This document shows, one piece after another, positions 32,763 to 43,485 of a DNA stretch of 64,000 nucleotides. Below the pieces are notes generated by a model that did not search any database, was not told where the DNA came from, and saw only the letters and a program-made list of their open reading frames with translations. Location: positions 64,078,580 through 64,142,579 of the forward strand of contig CM058230.1 in assembly GCA_030180135.1 (NCBI GenBank). The letters are read 5' to 3'. Positions within the stretch are counted from its first letter, which is position 1; every line of letters starts with the position of its first letter. The position numbers and the translations under genes are program-made. The stretch comes from Orychophragmus violaceus. Lineage: Eukaryota; Streptophyta; Magnoliopsida; Brassicales; Brassicaceae.

Positions 32763-33544
32763 TACTGGAATCATCTATTCCTATAATCCATTCGTCTCTA
32801 TATCTCGATCTGGCATAAGGCAAGAACAGTGTCATCCTTATTAAGCTAGAACATGTTTATCGAACTCCGATTTATACTGATAAAACAAACGACTGACAAT
32901 CACCTCGTTTGAGCGCGGCCACGCATTTCCAGTATCAAATCTTCGATAGGTACGAATCCCATATTGTTCCATCCATGTCCCTTTCGCACTTCATGATACG
33001 CCCAATCAGTGTCTTTATAGTCACCAGTTACGGCTGATGTTTGACAAAGTCAAAACGGACCAATCAATATGCATGAAATCATGATGAACTCAGGTCTAAG
33101 GACTATACTCTATAGTCGTAATGATAAACTCTTATGACACTCATATAACTATCTTGTAGAGTTCTCATTAATGGGTCAAGTCCGATCCTGTGTTCTCCAA
33201 CACATATCTATGTGATTGACTTTAATACTCTTATTAATGACTCCATGAAACTTGGTCATCAGTCACCTCACATGCTAGTCTCACGCGGTTGTTAATGTCC
33301 CATTTTAACAACCTTGACCAAGGACCAACATAATTTATGTCATTTATCATTTATAGGGTTTCATGATCAAGTCACATACTTGATGACCTATAGAATGTCA
33401 TAAATTACTTTGGAACTATTATTTAACAACATTAAATAATAATGAAACAAATTTCATTAAAATAACATAATCATATTATGTACATAAACACCATAATGTA
33501 ATTAAAACCAAAAACAACTCCCACTGAAAACAAGATCATATCTT
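32763..33544 (-). other. Copia-B 3' untranslated region
   Basis: No gene seen. The corresponding regions of Copia-A2 (36389-37226) and Copia-C (47416-48190) are clearly related to it. Confidence 0.7.
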
Positions 33545-35702
33545 AAGAAATCTAATGCATATAGCAGTCGTATGACTCTCATGTTTAGGCCTTGGGAGAG
33601 GCTTAGTCAAAGGATCAGCAACATTCTCATCCGTCGGGACTCTGCTGATCTTCACATCTCCTCTATTGATGATATCACGGATAAGGTGATACCTCCTCTC
33701 AATATTTTTGGACTTCTGGTGTGACCTAGGTTCCTTCGCCTGCGCAATGGCTCCATTGTTGTCACAATACAAAGCCACTGGCTCAGAAATACTAGGAACC
33801 ACACCAAGTTCAGAGATGAACTTCTTGATCCAAACAGCCTCCTTTGCCGCTTCAGAAGCGGCGAGGTACTCAGCTTCGGTCGTGGAATCTGCTACGGTGT
33901 CCTGCTTGGAACTTTTCCAACTAACTGCACCACCATTCAGACAAAAGACGTAACCAGATTGTGATCGGAAATCATCTTTGTCTGTCTGAAAAATTGCGTC
34001 CGTGTAACCACTTACTACAAGCTCATCACTTCCTCAGTACACCAAGAATTTATCCTTAGTATTTCTCAAATACTTCAGGATGTTCTTGACAACTGTCTAG
34101 TGACTTTCACCCGGATCAGATTGGTATCTACTCGTCATGCTTAAAGCACAAGCAACATCTGGACGAATGCAGAGCATGGCATACATGATGGATCCTAGAG
34201 CAGAAGCATAAGGAATCCTACCCATGCGCTCTCGCTCAGCAGTTGTCGAAGGACACTGCTTCTTGCTAAGAGTAATGCCATAAGACATCGGTATGAAGCC
34301 CTTCTTGGAATCATGCATACTGAACCTGTGTAGGACCTTATCGATATAAGTATCTTGACACAATCTAATTAACTTGTTCAATCTATCTCTATAGATTCTT
34401 ATTCCAAGAATGTATGCGGCTTCTCCCATGTCTTTCATTGAAAAACAACTTCCGAGCCAAGTCTTAACAGACTGAAGCAGTGGAATGTCATTTCCGAGAA
34501 GAAGTATATCATCTACATACAATACGAGAAATGCAACTGCGCTCCCACTAGTCTTCTTGTAAACACACGGTTCCTCTTCGTTCCTGATGAAGTCAAACTT
34601 TTTGACCTCTTCATCAAAACGAATATTCCAACTCCGAGATGCTTGCTTCAATCCATAAATGGATCGATGAAGCTTGCATACTTTCCTAGCAGCATTAGGA
34701 TCGATGAAACCTTCAGGTTGTGTCATGTACACATCCTCTTCCAGAATTCCATTAAGGAAAGTTGTTTTCACATCCATCTGCCAGATCTCATAATCATAAT
34801 GAGCGGCTGTTGCTAGGAGAATCCGAATGGACTTAAGCATAGCGACGGGAATAGGTTTCTTCATAGTCAATACCATAAATTTTCTTGAAACCTTTTGCCA
34901 CCAACCTAGCTTTGTATATCTGAATATTACCATCCACATCAATTTTCTTCTTGAAAATCCATTTACACTCAATGGCTTTTGCACCATCGGGTAAATCAAC
35001 CAAAGTCCACACTTGGTTTTGTGACATGGATCCCATTTTGGATTTAGCGGCTTTCAGCCACTTTTCGGAGTCAGGGCTCATCATCGCTTCTTCAAAATTC
35101 GCAGGCTCGTCACTGTCAATGATCAATAGATCATGATAACTAGTTACGAGAAATCCATATCTCTCGGGCTCGTGACGGATCCTTTCGGATCTGCGAATTT
35201 CCGGCTCCACAGGCGTGGTCTCTACAACTCTTTGTAGATCCAACGGTTGCTCTTCCTCAACGGGTTGAGCGATCTCCTGTGGTTCTCGAACTTCTTCGAG
35301 TTGTACTTTACTCCCACTGTTCTTCTTGGAAAGAAACTCTCTTTCAAGAAAGACGCAGTTCCGAGCAACAAACACTTTGTTCTCGGGTTGGTTGTAAAAG
35401 TAGTAAGCCTTGGTTTCCTTAGGATAACCAACGAAGTAGCATTTATCAGATTTGGGTTCGAGCTTATCAGTTATTAACCGTTTAACATAAGCTTCACAAC
35501 CCCAAATCTTCAGGAAAGACAAGCTTGGAACATTTCCAGTCCACATCTCATGTGGTGTCTTTGCAACTGATTTTGATGGAACCCTATTTAGTCTAAACGC
35601 AGACGTTTCTAGAGTGTATCCCCAGAAGGATAATGGAAGAGATGAGTGACTCATTATTGATCGAACCATATCCAATAAAGTCCAATTCCTCCTCTTGGAC
35701 AC
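33545..35702 (-). pseudogene. Copia-B pol, reverse transcriptase and RNase H half, broken
   Basis: Contains the integrase C-terminal linker (KTPHEMWTG, SDKCYFVGYPKETKAY), reverse transcriptase with IWQMDVKTTFLNG, YGLKQASRSW and LYVDDILLLG, and RNase H with ALYCDNNGAIAQAKEP and VADPLTKPLPRPK. Breaks: a frameshift near 34850 at the TYSP(V) motif, and a TAG at 34099-34097 replacing Trp after ESH. The frame downstream of that is also disturbed near 34030. The upstream half is separated by Copia-A2, about 50 bases of integrase being absent at the junction. Confidence 0.88.
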
Positions 35703-35992
35703 TGAAGGATTGTTTAGTTGATCCTGATTCAATTCTTAGATTCATATCAACCTAAACATGCGATCTAGGTTCTTCTCAGAATAGAAACAAAAGATGATCT
35801 CACCTTATACCTGTTTGCAGCGGAAATTGATGGTATGTCTGAGATCAGAGAAACACCGAGGGATGAATCCTCCAAAGGTTCACACACGCGATCACAGGAA
35901 ACAGCTGCTAGACCACTAGAGGAATTCGGCGCAGAGAGAGAGAGTTTTCGGCTGGAGTGTTAGGGTTAATTGTCCAGAAACTCGAGTTTTAC

Positions 35993-36002
35993 CTTATAAA
36001 AC
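35993..36002 (-). promoter_or_regulatory. TATA-like box in Copia-A2 LTR
   Basis: Minus strand GTTTTATAAG. Comparable TATATAAG words are at 32354-32361 and 46615-46622 (Copia-B) and 47028-47035 and 53275-53282 (Copia-C). In each family the palindrome pair lies 70-120 bp upstream. Confidence 0.5.
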
Positions 36003-36060
36003 TTGTCCAGTTCCGTTTGGGCCATTTGGCCCAAACACCAATTAACTCTACGGTATTCGC

Positions 36061-36106
36061 GCACTGTGTCGACCGACACACCTTGTGTGTCGATCGACAC
36101 ACAGTG
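36061..36106. promoter_or_regulatory. Palindrome pair in Copia-A2 3' LTR, absent from its 5' LTR
   Basis: TCGACCGA at 36069-36076 and TCGATCGA at 36090-36097, 21 apart, within CACTGTG...CACAGTG inverted flanks. The 38-bp segment 36069-36106 is missing in the 5' LTR between GTG repeats. Confidence 0.85.
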
Positions 36107-37226
36107 CCTAAACCGATTTATTCTCTCTAAGTACAGTAAATGCCTAGCACTTTTACCGTACTTCTGCTAAACCGTTCCTACACATTTTCCTGTTAGCTTA
36201 GGCGTGTGACCCATATGGGATCATATAATAAAGGCAATAAGTCCAAGACTTATAGATCATGAGCGGACTCAAGCAAGCCATCATGACCCCCAGTATTATA
36301 TGACTTATGTCTGATCATTGACATACTCTTACTTTCTAGAGACAGTACCGAGATTACTGGACACAATTCCAACAATCTCCCACTTGTACTGGAATCTCTG
36401 TATTCATAATCCTTTTGTCACAATATCTCGATTAGTCATAAGGCAAGATTGGTGTCATCCTTATAAAGCCTAATCTTGTTCATCGGACTCTGATTTGATA
36501 CTGACAATCCAAACGACTCGGGAAAGTCCGTTTGAGCATGGCCATGCATTTTCCAGTATTCAAATCTCCGATTGGCCTAGAGATATTCACTCCATTTATA
36601 TTGGAGGGACAAATTCCGTCTTGTTCCATCACTGTAAACTATTCATTTCATAATGTACCCAAACAAGGTCCTTATAACTATCGCAGAACGATAGCGTTAG
36701 ACAATGATCAAAGTGCATCAGTCCATGTGCAGTCACATGCATGCGAACTCAGGTCTAAGGACTATACTCTATAGTCGTAGTAAGAATCTCTTATGACACA
36801 GATATAAATATCCTGAAGAGTTCTTATAAGAGGGTCTTGTCCGGTCGTATGTTCCCAAACATACACCTATGTACTGACTTTGATGCCGCGCATCTATGAC
36901 ACACTGAGACTTTGTCATAAGTCACGTACCAATCCAGTCTCACACGGTTGTTGGTGTTCCAATTTCAACAACCTTCGACTAGGGACGGGATGATATAAAA
37001 CATCTATCAAATATAGGGTCTCATGATCAAGCTAAATGACTTCGATGACTCAAGATCAAGTCATTTACTTCGATGACCTATAAAATGGTTCATATCACTT
37101 TGGAACGATTATTTCATCACAGTTAAAATAATCTTGAAATAATAATTTCATTAAACATAAGAATGTTTTTACAAGAACATATCAAATAACTAAATAAAAG
37201 CCCTCAAACTCCCACTCAAATTTAGA

Positions 37227-40200
37227 TTACATTTCTATGTCTCTAATGCCTACAGCTTCAGTCAGAAACTCGAGCTTAGGCCTTGGGAGTGGCTTTGTCA
37301 ACGGATCAGCGACGTTATCATCAGTCTGAACTCGGCTGATCTTGACTTCCTTTCTATTAATGATGTCACGTATCAAGTGAAATCTTCTTAGAACATGCTT
37401 GGATTTCTGGTGTGATCTTGGTTCCTTTGCCTGAGCTATAGCACCATTGTTGTCACAAAACAGTGCCAGAGGCTCAGCCGCATCTGGTATCACACCTAGT
37501 TCAATAATGAACTTTCGTATCCAAACAGCTTCCTTCGCAGCTTCTGAGGCGGCGATATATTCAGCTTCTGTGGTGGAATCTGCAACGGTGTCTTGCTTGG
37601 AGCTTCTCCAACTGATTGCACCGCCATTCAGACAAAAGATATAACCGGACTGTGACCGGAAATCATCTTGGTCTGTCTGGAAACTTGCGTCCGTGAATCC
37701 ACTGACTTTAAGCACATCACTTCCACCGTACACTAAGAACTTATCCTTAGTATGTCTTAGATACTTCAAGATATTCTTTACGGCAGTCCAATGGTTTTCA
37801 CCTGGATTTGACTGGTATCTACTCGTCATGCTCAATGCATAAGCAACATCAAGACGAGTACAGATCATGGCATACATGACAGATCCTATTGCAGATGCAT
37901 AAGGAATATTCTTCATGCGCTCAAGCTCAGCAGCCGTCGTGGGGCTCTGCTTCTTGCTTAGCGTTGTGCCATGTACCATTGGCGTGAAGCCCTTCTTGGA
38001 ATCCTTCATGCTGAATCTTTGTAGGACTTTGTCAATGTATGAATCTTGACACAAGCCTATCAGCCTTCTAGATCTATCCCGGTAGATCCTGATTCCAAGA
38101 ACGTATGCGGCTTCACCCATGTCTTTCATGGAAAAACAACTTCCAAGCCAGTCCTTTACGGACTTCAGCATTGGAACGTCTTTTCCGAGAAGCAGTATGT
38201 CATCGACATACAGAATAAGAAATACAATCTTGCTCCCACTAGATTTCTTATACACGCATTGTTCTTCTTCGTTTCTGATGAAGTCAAATTGCTTGATCGC
38301 TTCATCAAAACGAAGATTCCAGCTCCTCGATGCTTGCTTCAATCCATAAATGGATTTATGAAGCTTGCATACTTTCCCAGCATTCTTTGGATCTATGTAA
38401 CCGTCAGGTTGTGTCATATACACATCCTCTTCCAGAATTCCATTCAGGAAGGCGGTTTTCACGTCCATCTGCCAAATTTCATAATCATGAAAAGCTGCAG
38501 TTGCTAGTAGAATCCGAATAGATTTCATCATAGCCACTGGTGAATAGGTTTCATCGTAATCCACACCGTGGACTTGTCTGAAACCTTTTGCCACCAACCT
38601 GGCTTTATAAATCTGGACATTTCCATCCACGTCAATCTTCTTCTTGAAGATCCATTTGCACTCGATGGCTTTTACACCAGCGGGTAAGTCAACCAACGAA
38701 AACACTTGGTTGACCGACATGGAGTCCATTTCGGAATCAGTGGCCTTGCGCCACTTAGAGGAATCTGGGCCCATCATGGCTTGATTGAAGTTCGATGGTT
38801 CATCACCATCAATGATCAAAAGATCATGACAGTCAGTCACGAGGAATCCTTGATATCTCTCGGGTTCGTGACGGATCCTCCCGGATCTTCGAACTTCAGG
38901 TACTACAGGTTCAGGCTCTACAATTTCTTGTAGGTCCTCCTGCTGCTCTTCCTCATTAGGTTGAGCAGTATCCTGTTCATCTTGAATTTCTTCAAGCAGT
39001 ACCTTACTCCCACTGTCTTTCTTAGAGAGAAACTCCCTCTCAAGAAAGTTACAATCCCGGGCAACAAAGATCTTGTTCTCGGAACGTAGATAGAAGTAAT
39101 AAGCCTTGGTTTCCCGTGGATAACCAATGAAATAGCATTTGTCAGATTTTGGTGTAAGCTTATCTGAGATCAATCTCTTGACATAAGCTTCACAACCCCA
39201 AATTCTGAGGTAAGACAGCACTGGAGCTTCTCCAGTCCATAATTCATATGGTGTCTTTGCTACTGCTTTCGATGGCGCTCTATTTAGAGTGAACACTGCT
39301 GTTAGCAGAGCATATCCCCAAAGGGATATTGGAAGGTCTGTGTGACTCATCATAGATCGAACCATATCCAATAAGGTTCGATTTCTCCTCTCAGACACAC
39401 CATTCCATTGAGGTGTTCCAGGAGGAGTGAGTTGGGATACGATCCCACACTCTCTCAGATGATCACTGAATTCTTGGCTTAAGTATTCTCCTCCTCGGTC
39501 GGACCGAAGAGCCTTAATGCTTTTGCCAAGTTGGTTATGTACTTCATTTTGGAATTCTCTGAACTTCTCAAAAGATTCAGACTTATGTTTCATTAAATAA
39601 ACATATCCATACCTACTGAAATCATCAGTAAAGGTAATGAAGTACTGATAGTTTCCTCTTGCATTTGTGGACATTGGGCCACACACATCAGTGTGTATCA
39701 GGCCCAATAAGTCACTGGCCCTCTCGTTAGGTTTATTAAAGGGGGCCCGTGTCATTTTGCCCATCAAGCAGGATTCGCATTTCTCACATGACTCAAAGTC
39801 AAATGAGCCAAGAAGTCCATTCGAATGGAGCCTCTTGATGCGTTTCTCGCTGATGTGCCCTAAACGACAATGCCATAGAAACGTTCGGTTCTCCTCATTA
39901 GGTTTGAACCGTTTGGTATTAATGTTATAAATTGGCGCGGATTGATCGAGTATGTAAAGCCCATTCATAAGAGGGGCAGAACCATAGAACAAATTGTTGC
40001 GATTGAAGGAACATAATTTATTCTTAACTGAAAAATCATAACCTTCCAAATCCAACAATGAAATTGAAATAATATTTCTGCTTATAGCAGGTACAAAATA
40101 ACAATTATTGAGTTCTAAAATCAATCCCGAAGGTAAAGACAACAAGTAAGTGCCTACAGCTAGCGCTGGAACTTTCGCTCCATTCCCAACTCGTAGCTCC

Positions 40201-41204
40201 ACTTGTCCTTGCTTCAGCCTTCTACTGTTGCTGAGTGCCTGCATATTAGTACAAATATGAGCCCCACAACCAGTATCCATAACCCATGAGGTATTATCAG
40301 AAGTAGTTGTATTAACTTCTATAACAAAAATACCTGTTGAAGAAGTCTCAAAAGTCTTCTTCTTCAATTCCTTTAGACCTTCCTGGAATTTCTTACATTC
40401 TCTCCTCCAATGCCCTGGTTCTTTACAGAACCTGCATATGTCAGTTGGCCCAGCTTTGGACTTGGGCTTGGGCTTTGGCGTGTCCTTGTCCGCGACTTGG
40501 ACAGCCTTGGCCTTTCCCTTATCCTTAGCAGAGGATTTCTTAAACCCCTTGCCCTTCTGCACCATAAGCACATTGGGGTCCTTGGCGGTTTTCCTCAAAT
40601 TGGGCTCCGCAGTCTTGAGCATTCCGTGAAGCTCAGGCAATGTCTTACTCAAGCCATGCATGTTAAAGTTCAGAATGAACTGATCATAGCTTGCAGGTAA
40701 TGACTGCAGAATGATGTCGCAGGCAAGTTCCTGGCTGATTGGGCAGTCGAGTTTCTGAAGATGATCGAGATAACCCATCATCTTCAAGACATGAGGACTC
40801 ACTGCCGCATTCGCAGCCAACTTGCAGTCCAAGAGGTTCTTAACTGTTTGAAACCTCTCAGTCCTAGCCTGCTCCTGAAAAAGCGATTTCAGGCTTGCCA
40901 TTATCTCGATGGGTGACAAAACACTCTCGAACTGTTTTTGCAGCTCAGGAGTCATTGTCACCAACATCAGGCAATAAGCATCATTTTCATCTGACGAATG
41001 CTTTTCCCAAGCATTATGCAGAGTCCCGGCGGCATTGGCAGGAGGCCTCTCGGGGAGAGGATCACGAAGGACATAATCCTTCTTCTCCTGCTTGAGGACT
41101 AGCCTCAAGTTCCTTGACCACGTCAGGAAGTTCGTTCCAGTCAGCTTCTCCTTCTCGAGAACAGACCGGATCGAGAATGTGTTTTGTGTGCTTGTAGTAG
41201 TCAT
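37227..41204 (-). CDS. Copia gag-pol polyprotein, intact, 1325 residues
   Basis: A single open frame. Gag ~1-250; CCHC knuckle CRFCKEPGHWRREC (257-270); aspartic protease with MDTGCGAH (D310); pre-integrase zinc domain with HCRLGH (H445, H450) and CEKCESC (473-479); integrase triad D506, D569, E605 (35 residues between the last two, the DD35E spacing); reverse transcriptase with KWIFKKK, WQMDVKTAFLNG and YVDD at 999-1002; RNase H with FTDASF, TEAEYIAA and CDNNGA near the C terminus. No frameshift between gag and pol, as usual in plant Copia. Length and motifs suggest an active element. The ATG at 41204 begins the MTTTSTQ start shared with Copia-A1. Confidence 0.97.
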   Translation of the reverse strand: MTTTSTQNTFSIRSVLEKEKLTGTNFLTWSRNLRLVLKQEKKDYVLRDPLPERPPANAAGTLHNAWEKHSSDENDAYCLMLVTMTPELQKQFESVLSPIEIMASLKSLFQEQARTERFQTVKNLLDCKLAANAAVSPHVLKMMGYLDHLQKLDCPISQELACDIILQSLPASYDQFILNFNMHGLSKTLPELHGMLKTAEPNLRKTAKDPNVLMVQKGKGFKKSSAKDKGKAKAVQVADKDTPKPKPKSKAGPTDICRFCKEPGHWRRECKKFQEGLKELKKKTFETSSTGIFVIEVNTTTSDNTSWVMDTGCGAHICTNMQALSNSRRLKQGQVELRVGNGAKVPALAVGTYLLSLPSGLILELNNCYFVPAISRNIISISLLDLEGYDFSVKNKLCSFNRNNLFYGSAPLMNGLYILDQSAPIYNINTKRFKPNEENRTFLWHCRLGHISEKRIKRLHSNGLLGSFDFESCEKCESCLMGKMTRAPFNKPNERASDLLGLIHTDVCGPMSTNARGNYQYFITFTDDFSRYGYVYLMKHKSESFEKFREFQNEVHNQLGKSIKALRSDRGGEYLSQEFSDHLRECGIVSQLTPPGTPQWNGVSERRNRTLLDMVRSMMSHTDLPISLWGYALLTAVFTLNRAPSKAVAKTPYELWTGEAPVLSYLRIWGCEAYVKRLISDKLTPKSDKCYFIGYPRETKAYYFYLRSENKIFVARDCNFLEREFLSKKDSGSKVLLEEIQDEQDTAQPNEEEQQEDLQEIVEPEPVVPEVRRSGRIRHEPERYQGFLVTDCHDLLIIDGDEPSNFNQAMMGPDSSKWRKATDSEMDSMSVNQVFSLVDLPAGVKAIECKWIFKKKIDVDGNVQIYKARLVAKGFRQVHGVDYDETYSPVAMMKSIRILLATAAFHDYEIWQMDVKTAFLNGILEEDVYMTQPDGYIDPKNAGKVCKLHKSIYGLKQASRSWNLRFDEAIKQFDFIRNEEEQCVYKKSSGSKIVFLILYVDDILLLGKDVPMLKSVKDWLGSCFSMKDMGEAAYVLGIRIYRDRSRRLIGLCQDSYIDKVLQRFSMKDSKKGFTPMVHGTTLSKKQSPTTAAELERMKNIPYASAIGSVMYAMICTRLDVAYALSMTSRYQSNPGENHWTAVKNILKYLRHTKDKFLVYGGSDVLKVSGFTDASFQTDQDDFRSQSGYIFCLNGGAISWRSSKQDTVADSTTEAEYIAASEAAKEAVWIRKFIIELGVIPDAAEPLALFCDNNGAIAQAKEPRSHQKSKHVLRRFHLIRDIINRKEVKISRVQTDDNVADPLTKPLPRPKLEFLTEAVGIRDIEM

Positions 41205-42837
41205 AGCTGAAATATATAGATAAAAGGTTATTAGTTAAAATGTTCAATATGATTAATCTCGTATTTAAATTTAATATGATTAATCACGCATTATATTCAA
41301 TAACATAAGTTACCCTCAATTGAATATAATGATTCCAAGATCCACATATAACTAAGATTAAAGTGGGCCACTGGCCGTCACCAAACCTTAGCTTATATCG
41401 GTAAGCCCTATATCGGCTAATTATATCCGTGATATAACTCTTGGTTGTGAATCTGGGCCCGAGGCCCAATCCACTCTGATGTCTCAAGGCCCGGGACTCC
41501 CGATGGCCCAGTCAAGAAAACCAGACTATACAGTCATGTAATCATTAATGTCTGGGACTCCCAATGACATTTATGAATCACAAACCGTCTTATCCACGCA
41601 AAAGCAGACACCCTCACACTGTAAGGCCATGAATACAATTGAATGGGCTTCGACAGCTGACATAGAATGGACAAGACATCCAACGCTTGATATTATTTGA
41701 GGTTCGTAGGTTTATTTAAAAAATCATTCCCAAAATAGAAGATTACTATTTCGGGAAACTTTCCATTTTTGGAAACCTACTATTTTTGGAAACTTTCTAA
41801 AATTGGAAACTTTCTAAAAACGGAAACTTTCTAACTTTAGAAATTTCTTTAAAATCCAAAACCTGCAAATCCAGAAACTTCTAATTTAAGAAACTTTCTA
41901 ATTTCAAAATTTCGGAAACTTTAATTTAAAATCGACTTTATAATTATATAAAATAAATTTTAAATTATTCTGAAGAAAGACTCAAATAATTGGCCCAATT
42001 GTTTTAACTTCTTGGCCCGAGGCCCAAGAATTGGTCCATATCCAAGACATGACCCAATTGTCCAATTAAATGACATAACCGGTCTGGTTCATTAAAATTG
42101 GTCTAACCAAATTTTAATTACTACGATGACCACAATTGTCAACCGGTTATTTACTAAACCGGATTTTCTCAATTTATTTGGTCCAACCAAATCAAATTAG
42201 AAATCCTGGTTTAGGCACTAAATCCAATAATTCTTTCGACATTGGATTTCTTGTCCCGGTTTAACCAGACTTAATAAAATTATTAAATCTGTTTATTAAA
42301 CCAGGACGAAATAATTTTAATCAAAATTAAACCGAGCCTTAAACCAACCATGTCGATCGATGAACCAACCGTGTCGATCGATCCATCAACCACATCGGTC
42401 GATGCTCTCAGTATCGATCCTGCATCGATCGTGCATCGATCCTGTATCGATCGATGCTCTCACGCATGCACTGAACCGAGTCAAAACCCTAACCGTGTCG
42501 ATCGATGTGCACCAACCGCATCGGTCGATGCACCAATATCGAACCTGCATCGATCCGGCATCGATCGATGCTTTCACGCGTTAACAGGGTTAGCCGATAG
42601 ACTGTATCGACCGATCCATGCGATCGTATCGATCGATCCATGCGATCGCAGTCGATACAGACCTCTTGAAATCGCATTCTACCAAATCATATAGCTTGGT
42701 TTCTGCAATTTTATGTGTGTTTAGATTTCAATTGTTGTTGCTTAAATGGTTTCTCTTATCAGTAGTTGATTCAAAACACTTTTAAACAAGAAAACAATCC
42801 TAAACATTGAATCTAAACAAGAAAAACCAGAACCATT
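41205..42837 (-). other. Copia-A2 untranslated leader
   Basis: A 1.6-kb leader between primer site and gag without a credible gene. It includes the GGAAACTTTCTA repeats (41745-41935) and the TCGATCGA array (42351-42652). ORFs on both strands across 42350-42700 simply reflect the array. Confidence 0.8.
42351..42652. repeat. TCGATCGA array in Copia-A2 leader
   Basis: About fifteen TCGATCGA-like cores. Starts at 42353, 42374, 42395 are 21 apart; 42414, 42425, 42436, 42447 are 11 apart; 42539, 42550, 42561 are again 11 apart; others (42498, 42521, 42607, 42629, 42643) have irregular spacing. Cores are commonly GCATCGATCGATGC or GTGTCGATCGATCC. Confidence 0.9.
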
Positions 42838-42850
42838 GGCTCTGATACCA
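42838..42850 (-). other. Primer binding site, Copia-A2
   Basis: Minus strand TGGTATCAGAGCC, matching initiator methionine tRNA, one base from the LTR. Confidence 0.93.
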
Positions 42851-42851
42851 C

Positions 42852-43485
42852 TGAAGGATTGTTTAGTTGATCCTGATTCAATTCTTAGATTCATATCAAC
42901 CTAAACATGCGATCTAGGTTCTTCTCAGAATAGAAACAAAAGATGATCTCACCTTATACCTGTTTGCAGCGGAAATTGATGGTATGTCTGAGATCAGAGA
43001 AACACCGAGGGATGAATCCTCCAAAGGTTCACACACGCGATCACAGGAAACAGCTGCTAGACCACTAGAGGAATTCGGCGCAGAGAGAGAGAGTTTTCGG
43101 CTGGAGTGTTAGGGTTAATTGTCCAGAAACTCGAGTTTTACCTTATAAAACTTGTCCAGTTCCGTTTGGGCCATTTGGCCCAAACACCAATTAACTCTAC
43201 GGTATTCGCGCACTGTGCCTAAACCGATTTATTCTCTCTAAGTACAGTAAATGCCTAGCACTTTTACCGTACTTCTGCTAAACCGTTCCTACACATTTTC
43301 CTGTTAGCTTAGGCGTGTGACCCATATGGGATCATATAATAAAGGCAATAAGTCCAAGACTTATAGATCATGAGCGGACTCTAGCAAGCCATCATGACCC
43401 CCAGTATTATATGACTTATGTCTGATCATTGACATACTCTTACTTTCTAGAGACAGTACCGAGATTACTGGACACAATTCCAACA
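42852..43485 (-). repeat. 5' LTR of Copia-A2 (634 bp)
   Basis: Same ends as the 3' LTR. One substitution (CTCTAGC here, CTCAAGC in the 3' LTR) and loss of the 38-bp palindrome pair are the only differences I found. Confidence 0.95.

Larger units (their letters stand above)
35703..36374 (-). repeat. 3' LTR of Copia-A2 (672 bp)
   Basis: TGAAGGATTG ... AATTCCAACA. It contains the 38-bp palindrome-pair segment (36069-36106) absent from the 5' LTR. TATA-like GTTTTATAAG lies on the minus strand at 36002-35993. Confidence 0.95.
35703..43485 (-). mobile_element. Copia-A2, complete and apparently intact Copia element
   Basis: A 7.8-kb minus-strand element: 3' LTR 35703-36374, polypurine tract 36375-36386, a 1325-codon polyprotein, long leader, primer site 42838-42850, 5' LTR 42852-43485. 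The LTRs differ by one substitution that I could see plus a 38-bp indel, so insertion is recent. It sits in Copia-B integrase. The flanks GACAC and ATCTC do not form a target duplication and about 50 bp of Copia-B is missing at the site. Confidence 0.95.

Noticed and set aside
42350..42694. Ser/Arg/Asp-rich ORFs on both strands
   Set aside because: They are translations of the TCGATCGA array and change between copies.
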